From: Streptomyces koelreuteriae
GTDB lineage: Bacteria > Actinomycetota > Actinomycetes > Streptomycetales > Streptomycetaceae
NCBI RefSeq assembly: GCF_018604545.1
Contig: NZ_CP075896.1
Location: 1,426,001-1,490,000, forward strand
Length of the DNA stretch: 64,000 nt
Reading direction: 5' to 3'
This document shows positions 53,830 through 62,275 of this stretch, in pieces (the first letter of the stretch is position 1; each line of letters begins with the position of its first letter). The position numbers and the translations under genes were made by a program. A model generated the notes under the pieces. The model saw nothing but the letters and a program-made list of their open reading frames with translations. It did no database searches and had not been told where the DNA came from.

Positions 53830-55150
53830 CGGTCCGGCCGGACCCTCGGACCGGGGTGAACAGGGCACACGCGGCGAGCAGGACGCAGATCGCTCCGGCG
53901 GCCAGGGCGACCGGCGCCGTGCCCTGTTCCTCCGCGGCCCAGGTCAGCACGGCGGCGCCGATCGGTGCCGCCGCGTAGTGCAGGGTCCAGAACGCGGAGG
54001 TGACCCGGCCCAGGAGGTGTTCCGGGGTCACCTCCTGGCGGAGCGACATCGAGCAGGTGGCTCCCATGGCGGCGCACCCCAGGAAGGCGGCGCACAGGGC
54101 CGCGACCACAGGCACGTCACGGGCCCAGCCGAGACCGGCGAAGGCGAGCCCGCAGCCCGCGACCGAGCCGGTCCACGTCAGCCCGAAACCGAAGCGGCGG
54201 CGGATCCGCGCCACGAGCAGGGCGCCGGCGATGGTACCGAGCGCACCGGCGGCCATCACGGTGCCGACCGTGCCGTCGTCATGGCCGAGGTCGTGCTTGA
54301 GGTGGTAGATGACCAAGTCGTGGATCCCGAGGGTGAGGAAGCTGAAGACGAACAGCAGGACGGTGAGCGAGCGCAGCACGGGGTGGCCGTAGAGGAAGGC
54401 GACGCCGGTGCGCAGGTCCTGCCACAGTCCGGTGCGCTGGCCCGGCCGGTCGTCCGGGGCGCGCCTGCGGAACCGTACGAAGAACAGGAGGGTCGCCGAC
54501 ACCCCGAAGCTGGCCGCGTTCACACCGACCGCGGCGGCCGGGCCGGACCAGGCGGCGACCAGCCCGGCGCACAGCGGCCCCAGCACCCCCGCGCCCGCGG
54601 CCGTGGCGTTCAACCGGCCGTTGGCCTCGGTGAGTTGCCCGGTGCCGACCAGGCCGCGTACGACGGTGACGTAGCCGACCGCGAACAGCATGCCGACGGC
54701 CTCGCACAGCGGCAGCACCACGTACAGCAGCCAGACCTGCGGGCCGAACAGCCACACCAGCGGGATCACCCCGTACAGCCCCATGCGCACGAGGTCGCAG
54801 GTGATGAGCAGCCGGCGCCGGTCCACCCGGTCCACCACCGCCCCGGCGAACACGGCAGCGAGGACCGACGCAGCCCCGCCCACGGCGGTCAGCAGCCCCA
54901 TCCGCGCGACCGAACCGGTGGCCTCCAGGACCAGCAGCGGCAGGGCGATCAGGGCGAAGGAGTCGCCGAGGACGGAGAGGGTCTGCGCGGTCCAGAAGAT
55001 CCCGAAGTCCCGCTGCCGCCACAGGGGGCGGGTGCCGCGACGGGTGCCGCTGCGGGTGTCGCCGCTGGTGTCGGGTAAGCCGTCGTCGCCGGCGGCCGAG
55101 GGCGTGCCGTCGCCGGGCTCGTCCTCGCGCCGTGCCGCCTCGTGTGTCAT
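53819..55150 (-). CDS. MFS transporter (drug-efflux type)
   Basis: 443 residues with about 12 membrane helices. The start of the membrane part is FGIFWTAQTLSVLGDSFALI, with the MFS loop motif VDRVDRRRLLITCDLVRMG and an R-x-R-rich segment after helix 6. The N-terminal ~40 residues are hydrophilic and carry Arg/Asp-rich repeats. The ATG at 55150 has GGGGGAGG upstream. Close relatives are often called macrolide- or enterobactin-exporter-like; the substrate cannot be named. Confidence 0.85.
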   Translation of the reverse strand: MTHEAARREDEPGDGTPSAAGDDGLPDTSGDTRSGTRRGTRPLWRQRDFGIFWTAQTLSVLGDSFALIALPLLVLEATGSVARMGLLTAVGGAASVLAAVFAGAVVDRVDRRRLLITCDLVRMGLYGVIPLVWLFGPQVWLLYVVLPLCEAVGMLFAVGYVTVVRGLVGTGQLTEANGRLNATAAGAGVLGPLCAGLVAAWSGPAAAVGVNAASFGVSATLLFFVRFRRRAPDDRPGQRTGLWQDLRTGVAFLYGHPVLRSLTVLLFVFSFLTLGIHDLVIYHLKHDLGHDDGTVGTVMAAGALGTIAGALLVARIRRRFGFGLTWTGSVAGCGLAFAGLGWARDVPVVAALCAAFLGCAAMGATCSMSLRQEVTPEHLLGRVTSAFWTLHYAAAPIGAAVLTWAAEEQGTAPVALAAGAICVLLAACALFTPVRGSGRTVSR

Positions 55151-55239
55151 GCGCCCTCCCCCGTCGCCGATGCACGGCAACCTTACGGCCGGCCGCGGCG
55201 ACTGGGGGGTGTCGCACCCCCACCCCCACTGGAGGAGCC

Positions 55240-56307
55240 ATGCCACACACCCCTGACAGGCGCCGCTCCCTTCGCCCCCTCACACTCGCCGCCGCGGGGG
55301 CCCTGCTGGCCTCGGTCGCGCTCCCGCAGCTCACTCCCGACGCCTCCGCCGCCACCACGCTGCGCGGCTACGCCGACGCGCGCGGCGCGCGGATCGGCGC
55401 GGCGGTCGCCGACGGGCCGCTGCGCACCGAGCCGGCCTACACCACCGTCCTGAACCGGGAGTTCAACTCGGTGACGGCGGAGAACGCCATGAAGTGGGAC
55501 GCGCTGGAGCCCAGCCGCAACAGCTACAACTGGGCCGCCGCCGACCGGCTGGTCAACCACGCCGCCGCCAACAACCAGGGCGTACGGGGCCACACCCTGG
55601 TCTGGCACAACCAGAATCCGTCCTGGCTGGCGAACGGCAACTTCTCGGCGTCCGAGCTCAACACGATCCTCAAGAAGCACATCGACACCACGCTCGGCCG
55701 CTACCGGGGCAAGATCTACGCCTGGGACGTCGTCAACGAGGCGTTCAACGAGGACGGTTCGCTGCGTAACTCGCTCTGGCAGAGCAAGCTGGGCAGCGGC
55801 TACATCGCCAACGCGCTGCGCTGGGCCCACGCCGCCGACCCGAACGCCAAGCTGTACATCAACGACTACAACATCGAGGCGGACAACGCGAAGAGCGACG
55901 GCCTCTACAACCTGGCGCGGCAACTCCTCGCCCAGGGCGTGCCGTTGCACGGCATCGGCTTCCAGGCCCACTTCGTCGTCGGCCAGCTGCCGTCCTCGAT
56001 GAAGGCGAACCTGAAGCGCTTCTCCGACCTCGGTCTGGAGGTGTCGATCACCGAACTCGACGTCCGCATCCCGCTGCCGGCGTCCTCGGCCGAGCTGGCC
56101 CAGCAGTCCACCGACTACAAGACGGCCACGGAGAACTGCCTGGGCGTACCGCGCTGCGCGGGCGTCACGGTCTGGGGCCTCACCGACAAGTACTCCTGGG
56201 TGCCGGGCACGTTCAACGGCTACGGCGCGGCCCTGCCGTACAACGAGAGCTACGGGGCGAAGCCGGCGTACCAGGGGCTGTCGGACGGGCTCAATCCGCA
56301 GGCGTAG
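55240..56307 (+). CDS. Secreted GH10 endo-1,4-beta-xylanase
   Basis: 355 residues. A signal peptide (RRRSLRPLTLAAAGALLASV, cleaved near ASA-A at ~39) precedes a GH10 barrel with acid/base Glu in DVVNEAFNEDG (~165) and nucleophile Glu in ITELDVRIPL (~270). Conserved FNSVTAENAMKWD, HTLVWHNQNPSWL and GVTVWGLTDKYSW are present. No carbohydrate-binding module follows. It cuts xylan outside the cell. GGAGGAG stands just before the ATG at 55240. Confidence 0.94.
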   Translation: MPHTPDRRRSLRPLTLAAAGALLASVALPQLTPDASAATTLRGYADARGARIGAAVADGPLRTEPAYTTVLNREFNSVTAENAMKWDALEPSRNSYNWAAADRLVNHAAANNQGVRGHTLVWHNQNPSWLANGNFSASELNTILKKHIDTTLGRYRGKIYAWDVVNEAFNEDGSLRNSLWQSKLGSGYIANALRWAHAADPNAKLYINDYNIEADNAKSDGLYNLARQLLAQGVPLHGIGFQAHFVVGQLPSSMKANLKRFSDLGLEVSITELDVRIPLPASSAELAQQSTDYKTATENCLGVPRCAGVTVWGLTDKYSWVPGTFNGYGAALPYNESYGAKPAYQGLSDGLNPQA

Positions 56308-56357
56308 GCGGGAAATTCGATTCCGGCGGGCGGTGCGGGCGCAGTAGCGTCCGCACC

Positions 56358-57101
56358 GTGAGCGACACACTGGCGGCCTTCACCGCACGGGCGGCCGAGG
56401 ATCCCGGAGTCGTGGGCCTCGTCCTCAGCGGTTCCCAGGTCCACGAGGGCATGCCGACCGTCCACTCCGACCACGACCTGCATGTCGTCGTCGGGGACGA
56501 CACCGCTTCACCCCTCACCGAACTGAACGGCTTCCGCTCGGCCCACCTCGACCTGGTGGTCATCCCGCTGGCGGAGTTCCGCACCCGCGGCATGCCCGGC
56601 CGCCCCGACCACTTCGCGCGCTACTCCTACGTCCACGCGGAAGTACTGCTCGACCGGCTCGACGGGGACATCGCCCGGATCCTCGACGAGAAGCGGAGCC
56701 TGGGCGCCGACGAGGCCCGGGCCGCGGTCGACGGCTGGCTGGACGCCTACGTCAACCAGACCTACCGGTCCCTGAAGAGCTACCGCGACGGCCACCCGGC
56801 CATGGGCCATCTGGACGCCGCCGAGTCAGTGCCGTACGCGCTGGAGGTGCTCTTCGCGCTGCACCGCCGCGTCCGGCCCTACAACAAGTACCTGCGATGG
56901 GAGCTGGAACGCAGCCCGCTCGGCGAGCGGCGGTGGGGCGTGGACCGGCTGCTGCCCGTCGTGGAACGGCTGCTCGCCGACGGCGACCCGGGCACACAGC
57001 GCACGCTCTTCACCGGTATCGAGGAGGCGGCGCGCAAGGCGGGGCACGGCGAGGTCCTCGACTCCTGGGGCACGGACCTGGAGCTGCTGCGTCACCCCTG
57101 A
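56358..57101 (+). CDS. Nucleotidyltransferase-fold protein
   Basis: 247 residues. LVLSGSQVHEG followed by SDHDLHVVVGD is the GS-x(n)-D-x-D pattern of the nucleotidyltransferase superfamily, as in aminoglycoside adenylyltransferases. The helical C-terminal half has Arg/Tyr-rich conserved-looking segments. It could modify an antibiotic, nucleotide or RNA, but the target is unknown. The GTG at 56358 is likely leaderless: TAGCGT (56345-56350) is a -10 hexamer 7 bases upstream. Confidence 0.72.
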   Translation: MSDTLAAFTARAAEDPGVVGLVLSGSQVHEGMPTVHSDHDLHVVVGDDTASPLTELNGFRSAHLDLVVIPLAEFRTRGMPGRPDHFARYSYVHAEVLLDRLDGDIARILDEKRSLGADEARAAVDGWLDAYVNQTYRSLKSYRDGHPAMGHLDAAESVPYALEVLFALHRRVRPYNKYLRWELERSPLGERRWGVDRLLPVVERLLADGDPGTQRTLFTGIEEAARKAGHGEVLDSWGTDLELLRHP

Positions 57102-57230
57102 AGCGCCGGGGCGTCTCCCACTGTTTTCCCGACTTCCCTTGCGTATCAGGGGTGTTCGGCTCCAACCTGAGCACCGTTCAACTTTCTTCTCCCCTCCGCT
57201 CCCTCCCCTCCCCGACCGGAGACACCCCCC

Positions 57231-58550
57231 ATGAAGAGACTGATCGGCACCCTCATGGCCGCCGCCCTGGGCGTCACGGGCCTGGCCGCCACCTCCGCGA
57301 CACCCGCCGTCGCCGCGGGCTCCGGGTCGTTCAACGTCCTCACCTACAACGTCGCGGGCCTCCCCGAGGGCCTGAGCTCCGGCAACCCGGAGAAGAACAC
57401 CCCGCTGATCTCCCCTCGTCTCGGGGCGTACGACATCGTCAATGTGCAGGAGGACTTCAACTACCACGCGGCCCTGTACGGGGGCGACGACCACGCCCAC
57501 CGCACCGCGACCAGCGGCGGTGTCCCCTTCGGCGACGGCCTCAACACCCTCTCGGACCATCCCTTCGAGGACTTCCAGCGGGTGAAGTGGAACAACTGCA
57601 CCGGCACCAACTGCCTCACCCCCAAGGGCTTCTCACTGGCCCGGGTACGGCTCGCCGAGGGCGTCTTCCTCGACCTCTACAACGTGCACACGAACGCGGA
57701 CGCCACCGACGACGCGCTCGCCGCCCGCCGGGCCAACGTCGAGCAGCTCTCCGACTTCATCCAGGCGAACTCCGCGGGCAACGCGGTGATCGTCATGGGC
57801 GACACGAACACGCGGTACACGCGCTCCGGCGACAACATCCGCACGCTCCTGAGCGAGAACGGTCTCACCGACGCCTGGGTCCAGCGGGTGAAGGGCGGAA
57901 CACCCCCGGCCCAGGGCAGTGACGCGCTCGTCTGCCCCACGACGGCGCCCACGAACGACTGCGAGGTCGTGGACAAGGTCCTCTACCGCGGCAGCAAGCT
58001 GCTCAGCCTCAACGCGACCCGCTACAGCAACGAGTGGGCGTCCTTCCTCGACCCGGCGGGCGCCAACCTGTCCGACCACTTCCCGCACGCGGTCGACTTC
58101 TCCTACACTCTCGACCCCTCCCTGCGCGCGAGCGACTTCTTCGGCGGCCCCCACGGCACGGCCTTCAACGACGCGGACGACCTGCCGGCCACCCCGGCCC
58201 CGCGCACGCTGACCCTGCGCGGCAACGCCCGCCTGGACGCGGTGTCCCTCACCCACGACGGCGGTACGACACTCAGCCACGGCGGCACGGGCGGCACGGC
58301 GACATCCCTCACCCTCGCCTCCGGTGAGCACCTCACCTCCGTAAAGCTCACACAGGGCCAGAAGGACGGCCGCACACGCCTGTTCTCGGCGTCCTTCACC
58401 ACCGACAAGGGCCGCACCCTCTCCACCGGCACGGCCACGTCCGACACGAAGACCTTCACGGCCCCCGCCGGCCGGCAGATCGTGGGCTTCACGGGGCGGG
58501 CGGGATCCGAGGTCGACAAGCTGGGTGTGGTGTACGCGCCGATCCGCTGA
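57231..58550 (+). CDS. Secreted endonuclease/exonuclease/phosphatase-fold protein with C-terminal beta domain
   Basis: 439 residues. Signal peptide with AVAAG cleavage near residue 28. The EEP fold is seen in FNVLTYNVAGLP, NVQEDFNYH, YNVHTNAD, VIVMGDTNTRYT and the final SDHFPHAVDF, which contain the metal and catalytic residues of phospholipase/DNase-I-like enzymes. The last ~120 residues form a beta-rich, jacalin-like domain (LSHGGTGGTATSL, VGFTGRAGSEVDKLGVVYAP). It may attack phospholipids or nucleic acids outside the cell. Confidence 0.85.
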   Translation: MKRLIGTLMAAALGVTGLAATSATPAVAAGSGSFNVLTYNVAGLPEGLSSGNPEKNTPLISPRLGAYDIVNVQEDFNYHAALYGGDDHAHRTATSGGVPFGDGLNTLSDHPFEDFQRVKWNNCTGTNCLTPKGFSLARVRLAEGVFLDLYNVHTNADATDDALAARRANVEQLSDFIQANSAGNAVIVMGDTNTRYTRSGDNIRTLLSENGLTDAWVQRVKGGTPPAQGSDALVCPTTAPTNDCEVVDKVLYRGSKLLSLNATRYSNEWASFLDPAGANLSDHFPHAVDFSYTLDPSLRASDFFGGPHGTAFNDADDLPATPAPRTLTLRGNARLDAVSLTHDGGTTLSHGGTGGTATSLTLASGEHLTSVKLTQGQKDGRTRLFSASFTTDKGRTLSTGTATSDTKTFTAPAGRQIVGFTGRAGSEVDKLGVVYAPIR

Positions 58551-58559
58551 GGCCCGTAC

Positions 58560-59564
58560 TCAGGCGGTGACGCCCTCCGTGATGCGCCTGCTCAGTTCCC
58601 CGGCCGTCAAGCCGCCCGGTTCCCGCCCCTGGGACACGCTCTCCCGGGCGGCCTGCTGGAGGGCCGCGTTCACCGGGGTGGGCACGCCGTGCTGCCGGCC
58701 GAGCAGCACGATCTCGCCGTTGAGGTAGTCCGTCTCGATCGATCCCGTGCCCCGCGCCAGGCTCTGCCAGGAGGAGCCGCGCGTGGGCTCGCCGGCGATC
58801 GGCTGCGGGTCGACCGTCCCGGCGCGCAGCTCGGTGATCTCGGCCGCGCTCGCGGCGGCGATGCCCGCGGCGTCGAGGGCCGCGGCACCCTCGGCCTTCG
58901 CCCGGGCGATCAGGTCCCGCGCGGCGGCGTCGGAGGCGGAGCCGCACACGGCCTCGACCACGTTGGCGAGGTTGCCGAGGAGTTTTCCGTACTTCCAGCG
59001 CATCACGTCCGTCACCACCGGAGCCAGGAAGTGGGCTTTCTCGAGGTCGTCCGCGATCCGCCGGGCGGTCTCGTCCGAGCCCGTCCCGTACCGGCCGAGG
59101 ACCAGGACACCGGTGTACGGGCCGCAGGGCGCGACGACCTCTCCCGGGTTCAGGTGGGTGCTGGGCAGGATGACGCACATGCCGTGCACCTCGTGGAAGC
59201 GGCGCAGTGCCAGGCGCTCGTTCTCCACTCCGTTCTGGGCGCACACCAGCGGCAGGCGTTCGCCCGCCGTGCCCCCGCCCGCCACCGGCCGTGCGGCCCA
59301 GGCGTCCAGGGCGGCCACGCTGTCCTGGGCCTTGACGGCGAGGACGAGCACATCGTCCTCGCGCAGCTCGACGTCCTCTGGCCCTGCCACGATGGGCGTG
59401 TCGAGGGTGAGTGTGCCGGCGGGGACGGTGAGCCGCAGGCCGTTGTCGCGCAGCGCCTCGAAGTGCGCGCCGCGCGCGACCAGGACGACGGACCGGCCGC
59501 TTTCGTGCAACCGCCCCCCGATCGCACCGCCGATGGCTCCGGACCCGATGAAGATGTAGCGCAT
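58560..59564 (-). CDS. 2-dehydropantoate 2-reductase family (PanE/ApbA-like)
   Basis: 334 residues. The NADP-binding motif is GSGAIGGAIGGRLHESG at the N-terminus; VKAQDSVAALD and LVCAQNGVENE follow, and the C-terminal domain has KYGKLLGNLANVVEAVCG, with the catalytic Lys. PanE reduces ketopantoate to pantoate for coenzyme A synthesis, but many actinobacterial paralogues have other keto-acid substrates. ATG start at 59564. Divergent from the TetR gene. Confidence 0.85.
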   Translation of the reverse strand: MRYIFIGSGAIGGAIGGRLHESGRSVVLVARGAHFEALRDNGLRLTVPAGTLTLDTPIVAGPEDVELREDDVLVLAVKAQDSVAALDAWAARPVAGGGTAGERLPLVCAQNGVENERLALRRFHEVHGMCVILPSTHLNPGEVVAPCGPYTGVLVLGRYGTGSDETARRIADDLEKAHFLAPVVTDVMRWKYGKLLGNLANVVEAVCGSASDAAARDLIARAKAEGAAALDAAGIAAASAAEITELRAGTVDPQPIAGEPTRGSSWQSLARGTGSIETDYLNGEIVLLGRQHGVPTPVNAALQQAARESVSQGREPGGLTAGELSRRITEGVTA

Positions 59565-59858
59565 TCCGCTCCCTGGCTCTCCGCTTCAGACGTCATACGC
59601 GTCGTACAGGTCTTCGCCAAGGCGCCACGTACACACCGGACTTGACTCCCCCCTGGTACTCCGTTCCCACCGTACCCCGCAGGCGTCGAAGGCAACTCGG
59701 CGCAGGCGGTGTGCCGGCGCGGGACGTGGGAGGTGCCCTGGTCATGGGCGCCGCAACCGTGGGCCCTCAGGCTACGATCGCCGTGCGCCTGTGGGACCTT
59801 CACACCCGACACGGCATCACGTCGTGGCCCTCTGCGAGAGGTAACCCCGGAAACCCCC

Positions 59859-60449
59859 ATGCCCAGAGCCGGCCTCACCCCCGACCGCCTCGTGGCCGCC
59901 GCAGCCGACCTCGCCGACGAGGCCGGCTACGAGCACGTCACCCTCTCCGCCCTGGCACGCCGCTTCGGTGTGAAGGACGCCAGCCTGTACACCCACGTCC
60001 GGAGCCTCAAGGACCTGCGCACCCGCCTGGCCCTCCTCGCGGGCGGCGAGATGATCGACCGGATCGCGGCGGCGGTCGAGGGGCGGGAGGCCGGCCGGGA
60101 CACGCTCGCCGCCTTCGCCGGTGCCTACCGGGCCTACGCGCTGGAACACCCGGGCCGGTACGCGGCGACCCAGATCCCCGTCGACCAGGACCTCCTCGCC
60201 GACTCCCCCGCGATGCGCCGCACGGCCGACGTCACCTACGGCATGCTCCGCGCCTACGGCCTGGAGGAACCCGACCTCACCGACGCCGTGCGCCTGCTGC
60301 GCAGTACCTTCCACGGGTACTGCGCCCTGGAGTCCAACGGCGCCTTCGGCGCGCCCCGTGACGTACAGGCGTCCTGGGACCGGTCGATCGACGCCCTGCA
60401 CGCGCTGCTTCTGACCTGGCCCCGCGAGGAGAGGAACCCCGATGCGTGA
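59859..60449 (+). CDS. TetR-family regulator (WHG-type C-terminal domain)
   Basis: 196 residues. N-terminal HTH at ~5-55 (DRLVAAAADLADEAGYEHVT, ALARRFGVKDASLYTHVRSL). The C-terminal domain ends DVQASWDRSIDALHALL and carries an FHGYC-type motif instead of the usual WHG. It overlaps the start of the phosphotransferase gene by 8 bases, so the two are coupled and probably co-regulated. Ligand unknown; it may also control the divergent PanE-like gene. Confidence 0.87.
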   Translation: MPRAGLTPDRLVAAAADLADEAGYEHVTLSALARRFGVKDASLYTHVRSLKDLRTRLALLAGGEMIDRIAAAVEGREAGRDTLAAFAGAYRAYALEHPGRYAATQIPVDQDLLADSPAMRRTADVTYGMLRAYGLEEPDLTDAVRLLRSTFHGYCALESNGAFGAPRDVQASWDRSIDALHALLLTWPREERNPDA

Positions 60450-61416
60450 CACCGCCGGTTCGATAGCCGAGATCTACTCCCTCGGCACCGGCCCCTGGAC
60501 GATGACACCCGTCACCCGGGGCGCCCTGGGCCAGATCTGGAAGCTCACCGGGAACGGCCGGTCCTGGGCCGTGAAGGAGCTCCTCTTCGGCTGCGACGAG
60601 GCCCAGGTACGACGCGAGGCCGCCTTACGGGAGGCCGCGGAAGGCCTCGGCATCGCCTCACCCCGGCTCCACGCCGACCCGTACGGCGCGCACGCCACCC
60701 GCCTCGACTCCCCGGACGGCGGCTCCTGGGTGAAGCTGTACGACTGGGTGGACGGCAGTCCGGCGGACGCCTCCGACCCGGACGTCCTGGACTGGTTCGG
60801 CCGGACCATGGCGCTGCTGCACCAGGCCGGCGAGGGCGCCGTCGGGACGCCGGGCGACTGGTACGAGCGGTGCCCCGACGACGCCGAGTGGGAGGACGTG
60901 CTCAAGAAGGTGCGGGACGCCGGCCTGCCCTGGTCGGAGGAGCTCGGCCGCTTCGTCGCCACGTCCGCGCCCCCGCTGGCCCACTGGGTCACCCCGTCGG
61001 CATCACACGGCCTCGTCACCTCGCACCTCGACCTCCAGCCCCAGAACGTCCTCGTCGGCCCCGACGGGCCGGTCCTCCTCGACTGGGACAACGCGGGGCC
61101 GGTCGCGGCGGAACGGGAGTTCGCGCGGGCCGTCCACGTCTGGTCGGGCGGCAACGAGGTGGACATCGAATCCGCCCGGCTGCTGGCCCGGGCCTACCGC
61201 GATGCCGGGGGCCCGGCCGTCATCACCGGCCCGGAGTCGTTCTCGATGCTCTTCGCGACCGCCCTCAACTACGTCCATGTACAGGCCGAGACGGCCGTCG
61301 ACCCCACTGTGACCGATGCGCAACGCCGGTTCGCGAGCGTGCAGGCCGTCTCCTTCCTGCGCGGCGTGCCGGACCTGGCCGCCGTCGCCCTGCTGGTCGC
61401 CGCGCTCGACACCTAG
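60442..61416 (+). CDS. Phosphotransferase, APH/choline-kinase-like
   Basis: 324 residues. The ATP-binding Lys is in SWAVKELLFG; the catalytic loop SHLDLQPQNVLVGPDG and the metal-binding VLLDWDNAG motif are those of aminoglycoside phosphotransferase-fold kinases. It is in one unit with the upstream TetR gene. Whether it phosphorylates an antibiotic, a sugar or a metabolite cannot be told. Its last four bases overlap the convergent PEP-mutase-like gene. Confidence 0.85.
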   Translation: MRDTAGSIAEIYSLGTGPWTMTPVTRGALGQIWKLTGNGRSWAVKELLFGCDEAQVRREAALREAAEGLGIASPRLHADPYGAHATRLDSPDGGSWVKLYDWVDGSPADASDPDVLDWFGRTMALLHQAGEGAVGTPGDWYERCPDDAEWEDVLKKVRDAGLPWSEELGRFVATSAPPLAHWVTPSASHGLVTSHLDLQPQNVLVGPDGPVLLDWDNAGPVAAEREFARAVHVWSGGNEVDIESARLLARAYRDAGGPAVITGPESFSMLFATALNYVHVQAETAVDPTVTDAQRRFASVQAVSFLRGVPDLAAVALLVAALDT

Positions 61417-62180
61417 CGGGTCACGAACCCGGCCACCTCGTCGTACGACGGTGTCACTCCCGTCGGCATGCGTCCCGCCCTGATGTCCGCCACCGCCTCC
61501 AGCGCCGCGCCCAGTGCCCTCCGGTAGAGCAGCGAGCCGAGGCTGATCCGGCGTACGCCGACGTCGGCGAGGTGGGCGACGGTCGGGCCGCCGGGCGAGT
61601 AGAGGACGTTGAGGGGGACGTCCAGGTAGCGCACCAGGGCGGCGATCTGCCGTAGGTCGGTGAGGCCGGGGACGAACACGCCGTCCGCGCCCGCCTGTCG
61701 GTAGGCGTCGAGCCGGGTGAGCATGTCCCTGGTGTCGCCGTCGCCGTCGCCTTCGCCGAGCCAGTGGGTGTCCGTGCGGGCGTTGACGAAGAGGGCGGGT
61801 GCCGCCTTCTTGACCGCGGCGATCTTCGCCGCGTGCCGGGCGACGGGCCCGAGGCCGTCCTCCAGGTTGATACCGACCGCTCCTACGGCGTACAGCTCGC
61901 GCGCGAACTCCGCCACCTCGTCCGGGTCGTCGCTGAAGCCGCCCTCCGCGTCGACCGACAGCTGGAACGGTTCGGATCCCAGGGCGAAGGCCAGCCGGAG
62001 CGTCTCCTCCCGGGTCGCCGCCACACCGTCGGGCAGTCCCGCGACCGCCGCGACGCCCAGGCTCGTCGTCGCGACCGCCCGGAAGCCCTGCCCGGCGAGG
62101 GCCCGGGCCGAGGCGTGGTCCCAGGCGTTGGGCAGGAGGAGGGGCTCGTCTTGGTGGTGGAGGTCGGCGAAGGCAGTCAT
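61413..62180 (-). CDS. Isocitrate lyase/PEP mutase-superfamily enzyme
   Basis: 255 residues. The family pattern is LLPNAWDHASARAL, TTSLGVAAVAGLPDG, LSVDAEGGFSDDPDE and NLEDGLGP, ending with RRISLGSLLYRRAL. The conserved Asp/Glu metal ligands of the superfamily are present in VDAEGG and NLEDG. These act on C-C or C-P bonds of small acids. The exact reaction is unknown. ATG start at 62180, divergent from the secreted protein gene across the 20-bp palindrome. Confidence 0.87.
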   Translation of the reverse strand: MTAFADLHHQDEPLLLPNAWDHASARALAGQGFRAVATTSLGVAAVAGLPDGVAATREETLRLAFALGSEPFQLSVDAEGGFSDDPDEVAEFARELYAVGAVGINLEDGLGPVARHAAKIAAVKKAAPALFVNARTDTHWLGEGDGDGDTRDMLTRLDAYRQAGADGVFVPGLTDLRQIAALVRYLDVPLNVLYSPGGPTVAHLADVGVRRISLGSLLYRRALGAALEAVADIRAGRMPTGVTPSYDEVAGFVTR

Positions 62181-62202
62181 GGCGCCACGCTAGGACCGGC
62201 TC

Positions 62203-62222
62203 ACTTCGGCGCACGCCGAAGT
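62203..62222. promoter_or_regulatory. 20-bp palindrome between divergent genes
   Basis: ACTTCGGCGCACGCCGAAGT: two 9-base arms with a CA centre, perfect. It lies 23 bases ahead of the PEP-mutase-like start and 54 bases ahead of the secreted protein start, where a repressor could control both genes. Confidence 0.6.
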
Positions 62223-62275
62223 ATGGGTTCCGGGTGCCGTGGCAACCTTCGCCGCCCCCACGGCAACCACAGATC

